Shown here: piece after piece, positions 6,918 to 14,958 of the stretch | Layout of the letters: each line of letters begins with the position of its first letter | Numbering within the stretch: position 1 is the stretch's first letter | From: Streptomyces ureilyticus | GTDB taxonomy: Bacteria > Actinomycetota > Actinomycetes > Streptomycetales > Streptomycetaceae | Direction of reading: 5' to 3' | Assembly (NCBI RefSeq): GCF_011045025.1 | Contig: NZ_JAAKZX010000086.1 | Location: forward strand, 1 to 38,845 | DNA: 38,845 nucleotides | Translations under genes and position numbers: made by a program | The notes under the pieces: model-generated | Database searches by the model: none | What the model saw: the letters and a program-made list of their open reading frames with translations, nothing else | Told to the model about the DNA's origin: nothing

Positions 6918-8306
6918 TCACTTCGACTGGAGGCGGTCCAGGATCCGCGGGCCCAGGTCGGTCACGTCACCCGCGCCCATGGTGAGAACGAGATCACCCG
7001 GCCCGGCCATTCCCGCGACCACGGCCGGGGCGTCCGCCTTGTCGTGCACCGGCTTCACCTCCGCGCCCGCCGCCCTCGCCGCGTCGACGATCAGCTCGCT
7101 CGTCACGCCGGGGATCGGGTCCTCGCGCGCCGGGTAGATGTCGAGGACGATCGACGCGTCGGCCAGGGACAGTGCCTGGCCCATCTCCCGGCCCAGTTCC
7201 TGGGTGCGGGAGAAGAGGTGCGGCTGGAAGACGACGAGGATGCGGCCGGCGGCGCCCGCCCGCATCGCCTCCAGGTCGGCGGTCATCTCCGTCGGGTGAT
7301 GCGCGTACGAGTCGATGACCTGCACGCCCGCCGCCTCGCCCTTGAGCTGGAGGCGGCGCTTGACTCCGGTGTACGCCCCCAGCGCCGCCGCCAGCTCGGC
7401 CGCGGGGACGCCGAGCGCGACGCCCGCCGCCAGCGCGGCCACCGCGTTGCCCGCGTAGTGCCGGCCGGGCACCGAGACCGTGAAGGTCAGCTCCTCGCCG
7501 TCCAGCAGGACCGTGACCTCGCTCTTCAGTCCGTGCGGCACGATCGAGACGATGCGTACATCCGCGTCCTCGGCCTCGCCGTACGTCACGACCCTGGGCC
7601 CACCGGAAACCCGCGACGTCAGCTCCCGCGCGCCCGCGTGGTCCGCCGAGATCACCAGGGTGCCGCCGGGCACGATGCGGCCCGCGAACGTCTCGAAGGA
7701 CTCGTAGATCTCGTCCATGGAGGCGTAGTTGGCGTGGTGGTCCAGCTCCACGTTCAGCACGATGGCCACCTCGGGCGCGTACTTGTGGAAGCTGCGGTCG
7801 CTTTCGTCGGCCTCGGCGACGAAGATCTCGCCGTCGCCGTGCAGCGCGTTCGAGCCGGGGGCATCGAGGTCCCCGCCGATCGCGTACGAGGGAACCAGAC
7901 CGAGCTCTGACAGCGACACCGCCAGCATGGACGTGGTCGTCGTCTTGCCGTGCGTACCCGCCACCGCGAGGGGCCGCAGCCCCTCCATCAGCGAGGCGAG
8001 GGCGTCCGACCGGTGAACCACCGGGATCCCGAGCTCGGCGGCCCGGGCCAGCTCCGGATTGTCCGCACGGATCGCGGACGAGACGACCACGCACGTGGCG
8101 TCATCGGCAAGGTGCTCGGCGGCGTGCCCGATGTGCACGGTCGCGCCCAGCGCCCGCAACGCCTCGGCCGTCGCGGACTCCTTGGCGTCACTCCCCGCCA
8201 CCTTGGCCCCACGCTGAGCGAGAATCTTCGCGATCCCCGACATCCCGGCCCCACCGATCCCGATGAAGTGCGGTCGGTCCATGGCGGTAGGAAGGCCGGC
8301 TGCCAT
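6918..8306 (-). CDS. murC: UDP-N-acetylmuramate--L-alanine ligase
   Basis: MurC adds the first L-alanine of the peptidoglycan stem peptide to UDP-MurNAc using ATP. The N-terminal Rossmann loop HFIGIGGAGMSG (~13-24), the ATP-binding P-loop AGTHGKTTTTSM (~118-129), the SYAHHPTE substrate loop and FQPHLFSRTQ near the C-terminus are all typical. Length, 462 residues, is normal. ATG 8306 is preferred over the TTG at 8321 because GGGAGA lies 7 bases before it. In most bacteria murC is in the division cluster; here, as I recall for Streptomyces, it stands apart, with msrB directly downstream. Cytoplasmic. Confidence 0.97.
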   Translation of the reverse strand: MAAGLPTAMDRPHFIGIGGAGMSGIAKILAQRGAKVAGSDAKESATAEALRALGATVHIGHAAEHLADDATCVVVSSAIRADNPELARAAELGIPVVHRSDALASLMEGLRPLAVAGTHGKTTTTSMLAVSLSELGLVPSYAIGGDLDAPGSNALHGDGEIFVAEADESDRSFHKYAPEVAIVLNVELDHHANYASMDEIYESFETFAGRIVPGGTLVISADHAGARELTSRVSGGPRVVTYGEAEDADVRIVSIVPHGLKSEVTVLLDGEELTFTVSVPGRHYAGNAVAALAAGVALGVPAAELAAALGAYTGVKRRLQLKGEAAGVQVIDSYAHHPTEMTADLEAMRAGAAGRILVVFQPHLFSRTQELGREMGQALSLADASIVLDIYPAREDPIPGVTSELIVDAARAAGAEVKPVHDKADAPAVVAGMAGPGDLVLTMGAGDVTDLGPRILDRLQSK

Positions 8307-8461
8307 GCGTGTTTCTCCCAAGGGTGCGGTACGACGTCGGGCGCGCCCGCTCTTTGGGGCGCGGCCCCAGCCTATTCGAGGCCGCGAAGCGCCTGCGCTG
8401 GGCTGGGCCGGGAGCGCCGTAGGGGCTGACGCGGTTCGTTTGGCCGCGGGTCCCCGGAGCC

Positions 8462-8935
8462 CTACACCTTGCTGTGCGAGAACAGCTTCAAGACCGGCAC
8501 CCCCACCTTGTGCCGAGCCCGCGAGGCCCAGTCGCGGTGGAAGAACTCCTCCACGTAGTGGGGATCGGTGAGCACGATCACCTCGTCCGCGTCGGCCTCC
8601 TCGACAAGGGACTTGAGCGAATCCAGCGGATGGTGCTCGATCAGCCGCCCCACCGCCTGCGCCCCCGCCGCCCGCAGGGCGACCAGCGAGACGTCGAGGG
8701 CCCGCTGCCCCTCACTGACCGCCTGCTCCCCGGCGGGAGCCTCCAGCTCGCGCGCCGCCTCGTCCAGCGAGCCGAGCGCCACGTCGTCGATGGCCCGCAA
8801 CAGCCGCGCCGCCTGCTCGCCGCGCGGCTGGAGCAGCACATGGAAGGCGACCTCCTCCTCCCCGTGCAAGCCGGTGACGAACTCCACGTCGGCGGACGTG
8901 AGGGCCTTCTCGATCATCAAAACGCTTGTGAACAC
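8462..8935 (-). CDS. Conserved actinobacterial protein, stress-protein-like (unknown function)
   Basis: A 157-residue soluble protein. The C-terminal third, ADADEVIVLTDPHYVEEFFHRDWASRARHKVGVPVLKLF, resembles the end of universal-stress-protein-like folds, where a strand-helix-strand is followed by a 'G+PVL' strand. Residues ~45-110 are Ala/Glu-rich helices. I recall close relatives in Streptomyces being labelled indole-3-glycerol phosphate synthase in databases, but no TIM-barrel or IGPS motif is visible, so that label should not be transferred. It sits upstream of murC on the same strand with a 155-bp gap. A function is not assignable from sequence. Confidence 0.75.
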   Translation of the reverse strand: MFTSVLMIEKALTSADVEFVTGLHGEEEVAFHVLLQPRGEQAARLLRAIDDVALGSLDEAARELEAPAGEQAVSEGQRALDVSLVALRAAGAQAVGRLIEHHPLDSLKSLVEEADADEVIVLTDPHYVEEFFHRDWASRARHKVGVPVLKLFSHSKV

Positions 8936-9107
8936 GACAGGCGCCCCTTCTCCAGTGAGGGCCGTCGTCGGCCCTGCTCCTCCGTGGACCCGTTTCCAGG
9001 CCCGCGAAAATCATCCTGCCCCGTACCCGCACGGATACCGCGAGAATCTGGGCCCGTCCGGCGGATGATCAACCGGAACGATCAGCTCCGCCGCAGCACG
9101 TCCCCCA

Positions 9108-9893
9108 TCACGTCCGACGGTAGCGACTGAACAGGAACCCGGCCTCCTCCAGCAGAGACGTCAGCTCGAACCGTTTGGGCACCGCCACCCGCGGCCCGCC
9201 CGCGATGCGCTGCGCGTCCCCGGCCGTCAGCATCGGCGAAACGGTCAGACACAGCTCGTCGAGTACCCCCGCCGCGACCAGCTGACCGAGCAGCCGCGGC
9301 CCGCCCTCGGTCAGCAGCCGGTGCAGACCGCGCTCACCCAGGGCGCGTACGGCACGGGCGGGGTCCACGCCCATGCCGTCCCCGGCGATCAGCACCTGCA
9401 CGCCGGCCTTCTCGGCGGCCGCGATCCGGTCGGGAGCCGCCGCGGCTCCCGTGAGCAGCAGCGTGGGCAGCAGGGGCGAGGTGAACAGCGGCAGCGTGAA
9501 GTCCAGCTCGAGGCCGGCGCTCACCACCGCGATCGCGGGCGCCGGGCCTTGTCCGGCGGCCTCCCGGAGCGCGGCGAAGTCCTCGCGCGCGCGTGCGGGC
9601 CGGTACCCCTCCTGCCGTACGGTCTCCGCGCCGACCAGCACCACATCCGCGAGCCCCCGCAGCGTGCCGAAGATCCGCATGTCGGTGGCCCCGGAGATGG
9701 GCTGCGAGCGGCCGTCGTGCTGGGCGGCGCCGTCGAGCGTGGAGACCATGTTGGCCCGCAGCCAGGGCTCCCGGCCGCCCGGACCGTGCTCGGGATACGC
9801 GTAGGCCGCGGCCAGCTCGGCCAGGCTCCACTCGCGGTCCGCGTCGCCCCCCAAGGGCGCTGTCTCATCGGTCACAGGGAACAGGCGTCGCAT
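9108..9893 (-). CDS. Pyrimidine reductase family protein (RibD C-terminal-like)
   Basis: A 261-residue, free-standing RibD_C / dihydrofolate-reductase-like domain. Recognisable are ANMVSTLDGAAQHDGRSQPIS (substrate loop), ADVVLVGAETVRQEGYRP, and LLTEGGPRLLGQLVAAGVLDEL near the end. Relatives reduce the ribosylamino-pyrimidine of riboflavin synthesis or related compounds with NADPH. No deaminase domain is attached and no other riboflavin gene is nearby, so a role outside riboflavin synthesis is possible. The start ATG 9893 faces the ATPase gene at 9930 across 36 bp, so the two promoters overlap. Longer frames upstream on this strand pass through the antisense of that gene and are not coding. 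Confidence 0.85.
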   Translation of the reverse strand: MRRLFPVTDETAPLGGDADREWSLAELAAAYAYPEHGPGGREPWLRANMVSTLDGAAQHDGRSQPISGATDMRIFGTLRGLADVVLVGAETVRQEGYRPARAREDFAALREAAGQGPAPAIAVVSAGLELDFTLPLFTSPLLPTLLLTGAAAAPDRIAAAEKAGVQVLIAGDGMGVDPARAVRALGERGLHRLLTEGGPRLLGQLVAAGVLDELCLTVSPMLTAGDAQRIAGGPRVAVPKRFELTSLLEEAGFLFSRYRRT

Positions 9894-9929
9894 ATCGGCA
9901 GTGTGGCACGGCCCGTAGAGTAGATAAGC

Positions 9930-11024
9930 GTGTCCACTTCCACCGCAGCCTCCGGGACCGGCCCCACCGCCGAAGCGACCCCGCTGTCCCTGTGCGCCCG
10001 CGAGCCGCACGTCCCCGCGGACCGGCTGGTCGCCGAGATGGTGCCGCCGCCGCGTTTCGACTCGGTCCGCTTCAGTACGTACATCCCGGACCCGAACCAG
10101 CCCAGCCAGAGCGAGGCCGTCAGGGTGCTCGACGGCTTCGCGACCGGGCTCGGCGGGGCGCACGCAAGCGGTGCGGGCAAGCGCCGCTGGTTCTCCCGCA
10201 AGCCGGAGCCACGGCCGGCCGGCCCCCGCGGTGTCTATCTCGACGGCGGTTACGGCGTCGGCAAGACGCACCTGCTCGCCTCCCTGTGGCACGCGACCCC
10301 GGCGGAGCCCGCGCTCAAGGCCTTCGGCACGTTCGTGGAGCTGACGAACCTGGTCGGCGCGCTCGGCTTCCAGCAGACCGTGCGCACTCTCAGCGGCCAC
10401 CGGCTCCTCTGCATCGACGAGTTCGAGCTGGACGACCCCGGCGACACCGTCCTCGTGTCCACGCTGCTGGGCAAGCTGGTCGAGGCGGGCGTGGCGCTCG
10501 CGGCCACCTCCAACACGCTGCCCGGCAAGCTCGGCGAGGGCCGGTTCGCGTCGGCCGACTTCCTGCGGGAGATCCAGGGGCTTTCCGCGCACTTCCGCGC
10601 GCTGCGCATCGACGGCGAGGACTACCGCCACCGCGGGCTGCCCGAGGCCCCGGCGCCGTTCTCCGACGAACAGGTCACCAAGGCGGCGTACGCCACCGAA
10701 GGCTCCGCGCTCGACGACTTCCCGCGTCTGCTGGCGCACCTCGCCCGGGTGCACCCCAGCCGGTACGGCGCGCTGACCGACGGCCTGAAGGCGGTGTGCC
10801 TCACGGATGTGGGGCCGGTCCCGGACCAGTCGACCGCGCTGCGGCTCGTCGTCCTCGCCGACCGGCTGTACGACCGTGAAGTGCCGGTCCTCGCCTCCGG
10901 GTTGCCCTTCGACCAGCTGTTCAGCGAGGAGATGCTGAAGGGCGGTTACAGGAAGAAGTACTTCCGGGCCATTTCCCGGCTCACCGCGCTGGCCCGCGAC
11001 GCCAAGGGTCTGGTGGAGAGCTGA
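9930..11024 (+). CDS. zapE: AFG1/ZapE-family ATPase
   Basis: A 364-residue P-loop ATPase of the ZapE/AFG1 family. Walker A is GGYGVGKTH (106-114), Walker B LLCIDEFELDDP (159-170), sensor region ATSNTLP, and the C-terminal FDQLFSEEMLKGGYRKKYFRA ends the protein as usual. In E. coli ZapE affects the division ring under stress and the mitochondrial homologue assists protein quality control; the actinobacterial role is not settled. The N-terminal ~80 residues contain a Ser/Gly-rich variable insert. GTG 9930 has TAGAGT at 9916-9921 upstream and no ribosome site, suggesting a leaderless mRNA. Transcribed divergently from the pyrimidine reductase gene. Confidence 0.9.
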   Translation: MSTSTAASGTGPTAEATPLSLCAREPHVPADRLVAEMVPPPRFDSVRFSTYIPDPNQPSQSEAVRVLDGFATGLGGAHASGAGKRRWFSRKPEPRPAGPRGVYLDGGYGVGKTHLLASLWHATPAEPALKAFGTFVELTNLVGALGFQQTVRTLSGHRLLCIDEFELDDPGDTVLVSTLLGKLVEAGVALAATSNTLPGKLGEGRFASADFLREIQGLSAHFRALRIDGEDYRHRGLPEAPAPFSDEQVTKAAYATEGSALDDFPRLLAHLARVHPSRYGALTDGLKAVCLTDVGPVPDQSTALRLVVLADRLYDREVPVLASGLPFDQLFSEEMLKGGYRKKYFRAISRLTALARDAKGLVES

Positions 11025-11043
11025 TCGCCGGGAACTCTCAGGG

Positions 11044-11065
11044 GTTCCTTTCAGGTTCTCTTCAG
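11044..11065 (+). promoter_or_regulatory. Tandem 11-bp repeat, PHO-box-like
   Basis: GTTCCTTTCAG (11044-11054) is followed directly by GTTCTCTTCAG (11055-11065), nine of eleven positions equal. Streptomyces PhoP boxes consist of 11-bp direct repeat units beginning GTTCA, so spacing and first bases fit while the interior fits poorly. Downstream, TTAACC (11080-11085) and TTAGCT (11105-11110) could be -35 and -10 elements for the secreted-protein gene. The repeat is seen; PhoP control is a guess. Confidence 0.4.
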
Positions 11066-11160
11066 GGTGAAACGCTAAGTTAACCCTGCAAACAACTTCC
11101 CGCGTTAGCTTGGCTGTTGACGTGAGAAGTCTTGACCGGAGAGCGGCTGGGAGGAGGCGC

Positions 11161-11526
11161 ATGTTACGAGGTACGACGGCCCGGACGCTGTATGGCGTAC
11201 TCGCCGCCGTCCTACTGGCCCTGCAGCTCTTTGCTCCCACCGCCTCCGTCGCGTCCGCACACCCGACGACCGAATCCGCGGCCGGCGCCGAACCGGCAGG
11301 CTGCGGCGAGGGCAAGCATCTCAACGCCGAGACAGCACCCCTGAGGGTCCGCGACCGGCAGCGCTCCGCGGACTCCGCCCAGGAGAATCCGGCGCGCGCC
11401 CTGTGGGCCCGGAATCCCGCGGCCGAGCACGGGGACCCGGCACACGCCGTGGCCGCCGCGTCGCTCCGTACACCCAGATGGTCAAGAGCCCACTCCACAG
11501 CGGTACTTCAGGTCTTCCGTTGCTGA
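11161..11526 (+). CDS. Small secreted protein of unknown function
   Basis: ATG 11161 is chosen because GGGAGGAGG ends 3 bases before it; the ATG-less extension to 11110 has no ribosome site. The 121-residue product opens with a classic Sec signal peptide: positive LRGTTARTLYG, a hydrophobic core LAAVLLALQLFAP and a likely cut after SVASA (before HPTTE). The mature part is small, hydrophilic and Ala/Arg-rich, with one Cys in PAGCGEGKH and another as the last residue. I recognise no domain. It precedes the carbonic anhydrase gene by 182 bp on the same strand, with a possible own promoter, and may be coregulated with it. Confidence 0.7.
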   Translation: MLRGTTARTLYGVLAAVLLALQLFAPTASVASAHPTTESAAGAEPAGCGEGKHLNAETAPLRVRDRQRSADSAQENPARALWARNPAAEHGDPAHAVAAASLRTPRWSRAHSTAVLQVFRC

Positions 11527-11547
11527 TCTGACCGCCGGAAACGGACC

Positions 11548-11569
11548 GTTCACGACCCACCCTCACCAC
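11548..11569 (+). promoter_or_regulatory. PHO-box-like sequence upstream of the carbonic anhydrase gene
   Basis: GTTCACGACCC (11548-11558) followed by ACCCTCACCAC (11559-11569) resembles one good and one poor 11-bp PhoP unit. It lies about 140 bp before the carbonic anhydrase start. A single GTTCAC is common by chance in this genome, so this is only a candidate. Confidence 0.25.
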
Positions 11570-11708
11570 GCCACGTCTGCCGAGCGCGCGACGTGGGGGT
11601 CGTGCCGACGTGCCCTTATGCGCTCTGACTTGTCAACCGACGTACCGTCACGGCACGCCAGGTACACACCGACGCGCCCCCTCATGGCGCGCCAGGAGGA
11701 ACTGACAC

Positions 11709-12299
11709 ATGCAGCCCCTCATCGATCACGCACGCTCCTTCCGCAAGCAGTCCGCCGAACGCCCGGAGGAGTTCGCCCGCCTCGCCGAAGGCCAGTCCCC
11801 GCAGGTGCTGTTCATCACCTGCTCCGACTCGCGGGTCGTCCCGGCCCTGATCACCGGAGCCCGGCCCGGTGAACTCTTCGAACTGCGCACCGCGGGCAAC
11901 ATCGTGCCCCCCTACGCCTCCGAGCAGCCCACCAGCGAGGCGGCCACCATCGAGTACGCGGTGGAAGTCCTCGGAGTCGACGACATCGTCGTCTGCGGCC
12001 ACTCCCACTGCGGCGCCGTCGGCGCCCTGGTACGCGACGAGGACTTGACCGCCGTACCCGCCGTCCGCGACTGGCTCACGCACGCAACACCCAAGCCAAT
12101 AGGGGCAGTTGAGGACCCGACCGTCACCGACGCCGTTCAGGGCCACATACTCGCCCAGCTGCTGCGGCTCCGCTCGTACCCGTGCGTGGAGCGGCGCCTG
12201 ACGTCCGGTCAACTACGGCTGCACGGCTGGTTCTACGAGATCCACACCGGCTCCGTACTGGCCCATGACGCCCAGTCCGATGTCTTTGCGGAGCTCTGA
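11709..12299 (+). CDS. Beta-class carbonic anhydrase
   Basis: A 196-residue beta-carbonic anhydrase, interconverting CO2 and bicarbonate. Zinc ligands are C38 in ITCSDSRVVP, H98 and C101 in CGHSHCGAVG, and the D40-R42 pair of the first motif gates the metal. Length is normal; there is no export signal. AGGAGG at 11694-11699 supports ATG 11709. The SulP transporter starts 7 bp after its stop, so the two are surely one operon; carbonic anhydrase beside SulP is a widespread pairing and suggests that the enzyme consumes or supplies bicarbonate at the membrane. Confidence 0.95.
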   Translation: MQPLIDHARSFRKQSAERPEEFARLAEGQSPQVLFITCSDSRVVPALITGARPGELFELRTAGNIVPPYASEQPTSEAATIEYAVEVLGVDDIVVCGHSHCGAVGALVRDEDLTAVPAVRDWLTHATPKPIGAVEDPTVTDAVQGHILAQLLRLRSYPCVERRLTSGQLRLHGWFYEIHTGSVLAHDAQSDVFAEL

Positions 12300-12306
12300 G
12301 GCGACG

Positions 12307-13764
12307 ATGCTCAACAAGTACCCCTATCTGCGGCAGGACTTCACCGCCTCACTCGTCGTCTTCCTCGTCGCCCTGCCGCTGTGCGTGGGCGTCGCCGTCG
12401 CCTCCGGAGTACCGGCCGAACTCGGCCTGGTCACCGGCATCGTGGGCGGGCTCGTCACCGGTTTCCTGCCCGGCAGCAGCCTTCAGGTCTCGGGTCCGGC
12501 CGCCGGTCTGACCGTGCTGGTCTTCGAGGCGGTCCGCGAGTTCGGGCTGCCCGTGCTCGGTGTCATCGTGCTGGCCACCGGACTGATCCAACTCCTCATG
12601 GGTGCCCTGAAGTTGGGGCGCTACTTCCGGGCCATCTCGGTGGCCGTCGTCGAGGGCATGCTGGCCGGGATCGGGCTCGTGCTGATCGCCGGGCAGCTCT
12701 ACTCGGCGGCGGGCGTGGAGGCCCCGGCCTCCGGTCTGGCCAAGCTGGCCGGGCTGCCGGGGCTGCTCGCCGACTCCGCCATGTCCACCGAGGCGCTGGC
12801 CTCCCTCGGGCTCGGGGCCGGCACGATCGCCGTTCTCGTCCTGTGGAAGCACCTTCCGAAGCAGGTCCGTACGGTGCCGGGAGCGCTCGGCGCGGTCGCG
12901 CTCGCCACGATCGTGGCGCTGGTGTTCTCACTGCCCGTCGCGACCGTCGAGGTCCAGGGCCTGCTCGAATCGATCCAGCCGCCGGGACTCGGCGCCTTCG
13001 GTGACCTGGCAAGCGTGGGCCTGCTGGGCACGATCGCGGCCTTCGTACTGATCGCCTCCGCGGAGTCGCTGTTCAGCGCAGCCGCCGTGGACCGGCTGCA
13101 CGACGGACCCCGCACCGAGTACGACAAGGAACTGATGGCGCAGGGCGCGGGCAACACCGTCTGCGGTGTGCTGGGCGCGCTGCCGATGACCGCGGTGATC
13201 GTGCGCAGCTCCGCCAACGTCCAGGCGGGCGCGAAGACCAAGGCGTCCCGGGTGATGCACGGCGTATGGCTGCTGCTGTTCGCGGCGCTGCTGCCCGCGG
13301 TACTCGCCTACATTCCGCTGCCGGCGCTCGCGGGCATCCTGGTGCACGCGGGCTGGAAGCTCATCCCGCTGCGGGGGATCGCGTCGATGTGGCGTGATCA
13401 CCGGGGCGAGGCGCTGATCCTGATCGTCACGGCCGTGTCGATCGTCGCGGTGAACATGTTCGAGGGCGTCCTGATCGGGCTCGGCCTGGCCATCGCCAAG
13501 ACGGCCTGGGAGGCCTCGCACATCAAGCTGGAGATCATCGACAAGGGAGCGGGGCCGGTCCAGGCGTACCTGTCCGGCAACGCCACCTTCCTGCGGCTGC
13601 CGAAGATCCTCGACAGCCTGGAGGCGCTGCCCCAGGACCGGCCGGTGGAGCTGGACCTCTCCGGCCTGCACCACCTGGACCACGCCTGCCGCACGGCCCT
13701 GGAGAACTGGGCCGAGCGCCACAGCGCGACGGGAACGGAGCCGGTGAAGGTCAACACCCCGTAG
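12307..13764 (+). CDS. SulP-family inorganic anion (probably bicarbonate) transporter
   Basis: A 485-residue SulP/SLC26 transporter. It opens with YLRQDFTASLVVFLVALPLCVGVAVASG, has about 10-12 hydrophobic segments, and the conserved core GFLPGSSLQVSGPAAGLTVLV. The C-terminus holds only a short STAS-like segment (VELDLSGLHHLDHACRTALENW). The coupled carbonic anhydrase gene suggests bicarbonate over sulfate, as in other CA-SulP pairs, but the sequence alone does not decide the ion. ATG 12307 is used because the carbonic anhydrase stop lies at 12299 and start-stop coupling is then tight; an in-frame ATG at 12265 would overlap that gene. A strong terminator follows. Confidence 0.92.
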   Translation: MLNKYPYLRQDFTASLVVFLVALPLCVGVAVASGVPAELGLVTGIVGGLVTGFLPGSSLQVSGPAAGLTVLVFEAVREFGLPVLGVIVLATGLIQLLMGALKLGRYFRAISVAVVEGMLAGIGLVLIAGQLYSAAGVEAPASGLAKLAGLPGLLADSAMSTEALASLGLGAGTIAVLVLWKHLPKQVRTVPGALGAVALATIVALVFSLPVATVEVQGLLESIQPPGLGAFGDLASVGLLGTIAAFVLIASAESLFSAAAVDRLHDGPRTEYDKELMAQGAGNTVCGVLGALPMTAVIVRSSANVQAGAKTKASRVMHGVWLLLFAALLPAVLAYIPLPALAGILVHAGWKLIPLRGIASMWRDHRGEALILIVTAVSIVAVNMFEGVLIGLGLAIAKTAWEASHIKLEIIDKGAGPVQAYLSGNATFLRLPKILDSLEALPQDRPVELDLSGLHHLDHACRTALENWAERHSATGTEPVKVNTP

Positions 13765-13787
13765 CGGCCCGCACGCGCGATCAAGAA

Positions 13788-13821
13788 CCTGGTCCGAGGC
13801 TCGACCGAGCCTCGGACCAGG
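13788..13821 (+). terminator. Strong hairpin terminator after the CA-SulP operon
   Basis: CCTGGTCCGAGGCTC (13788-13802), loop GACC, GAGCCTCGGACCAGG (13807-13821): a perfect 15-bp stem with a tetraloop 23 bp past the SulP stop. There is no U-tract, as is common in Streptomyces. It separates the operon from the SPFH gene. Confidence 0.9.
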
Positions 13822-13885
13822 CATATCGTGAAAGAAGTTACTTAAGCGGCGACTCGGACGACTCAAACGACAGGGGGTCGCCACC

Positions 13886-14866
13886 ATGCTTGAGGAGTTG
13901 CTGGCCGCGGGCATCGCGGCCGGAAGCGCGGGACTGGTGTACTTCGCGGCAGCGGCCCGCATCGTCAGGCAGTACGAGCGGGGTGTGGTCCTGCGGCTCG
14001 GGCGGCTGCTCGGTGACCCGCGCCCGCCCGGATTCACCATGATCATCCCTGGCATCGACAAGCTGCAGAAGGTGAACATGCAGATCGTGACGATGCCCGT
14101 GCCGGCCCAGGAGGGCATCACACGGGACAACGTCACGGTGCGGGTCGACGCGGTCGTCTACTTCAAGGTGATCGACGCGGCCAACGCGGTCATCCGGGTC
14201 GAGGACTACCGCTTCGCGGTCTCCCAGATGGCGCAGACCTCGCTGCGCTCGATCATCGGCAAGAGCGACCTCGACGACCTCCTGTCGGACCGCGAGAAGC
14301 TCAACCAGGGCCTGGAGCTGATGATCGACAGCCCGGCCGTCGGCTGGGGCGTGCAGGTCGACCGGGTCGAGATCAAGGACGTATCGCTGCCGGAGACGAT
14401 GAAGCGGTCGATGGCCCGGCAGGCCGAGGCCGACCGTGAGCGCCGGGCCCGGATCATCAACGCCGACGCGGAACTTCAGGCCTCGAAGAAGCTGTCACAG
14501 GCCGCCGGAGTGATGGCCGAACAGCCCGCCGCGCTCCAACTCCGGCTGCTGCAAACGGTGGTGGCGGTCGCCGCCGAGAAGAACTCCACGCTGGTGCTGC
14601 CGTTCCCGGTGGAGTTGCTGCGGTTCCTGGAGCGGGCGCAGCAGGACGCTCCGGCGCTTGGCGAAAGGGAACGGGGTGAACGGGGTGAGCCCACGACTCC
14701 CCCGCAGTCCGCGACTGCCCCGCCGTCCGCGACTCCCCCGGCGTCCGGTTCGTCTGGCGATCAGTCACTGCCCGAGTCGCTCAGGTCCCCCGGGTCGCTC
14801 GGGTCGCCAGAGCCGCCCGGGTCACGCGAGTCGCTCGGGCCCCCCGGGTCGCCCGACGATCAGTGA
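13886..14866 (+). CDS. SPFH-domain (slipin/stomatin-like) membrane protein
   Basis: A 326-residue slipin. One N-terminal membrane segment (LLAAGIAAGSAGLVYFAAAA), then the SPFH domain from RQYERGVVLRLGR through PGFTMIIPGIDKLQKV, TRDNVTVRVDAVVYFKV and VKDVSLPETMKRSMARQAEAD..RRARI, the classic stomatin core. These proteins form scaffolds at the inner membrane. The last ~75 residues are a disordered Pro/Ser/Gly tail with repeated GSP/SPGS units encoded by G+C-rich repeated DNA at ~14760-14860. No NfeD partner is adjacent. It is expressed separately from the SulP operon because a terminator intervenes; GGGGG sits 7 bases before the ATG. Confidence 0.93.
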   Translation: MLEELLAAGIAAGSAGLVYFAAAARIVRQYERGVVLRLGRLLGDPRPPGFTMIIPGIDKLQKVNMQIVTMPVPAQEGITRDNVTVRVDAVVYFKVIDAANAVIRVEDYRFAVSQMAQTSLRSIIGKSDLDDLLSDREKLNQGLELMIDSPAVGWGVQVDRVEIKDVSLPETMKRSMARQAEADRERRARIINADAELQASKKLSQAAGVMAEQPAALQLRLLQTVVAVAAEKNSTLVLPFPVELLRFLERAQQDAPALGERERGERGEPTTPPQSATAPPSATPPASGSSGDQSLPESLRSPGSLGSPEPPGSRESLGPPGSPDDQ

Positions 14867-14886
14867 GGCGCCACGCTACGCGCGTG

Positions 14887-14897
14887 GTTCACGCCAC
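14887..14897 (+). promoter_or_regulatory. PHO-box-like unit upstream of the PhoX-like gene
   Basis: GTTCACGCCAC sits 62 bp before the start of the PhoX-like gene. It begins like a PhoP direct-repeat unit, but the next 11 bases (CACCAGCGCGT) match poorly. It is the most plausible of the three because phoX-type genes are known phosphate-starvation targets. Position and motif are seen; control is inferred. Confidence 0.3.
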
Positions 14898-14958
14898 CAC
14901 CAGCGCGTGATACACACATGCGGGTCAGAGTCCTGTCCGCCAACAGGAAGGCCACCCC

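Noticed and set aside
8462..8935. Label of indole-3-glycerol phosphate synthase for this protein
   Set aside because: 157 residues without the barrel or catalytic lysine motifs of TrpC; no trp genes nearby.
9900..11498. Long minus-strand frame upstream of the pyrimidine reductase
   Set aside because: It is antisense to the ZapE-like ATPase gene, has no recognisable motif, and the reductase has its own start at 9893.
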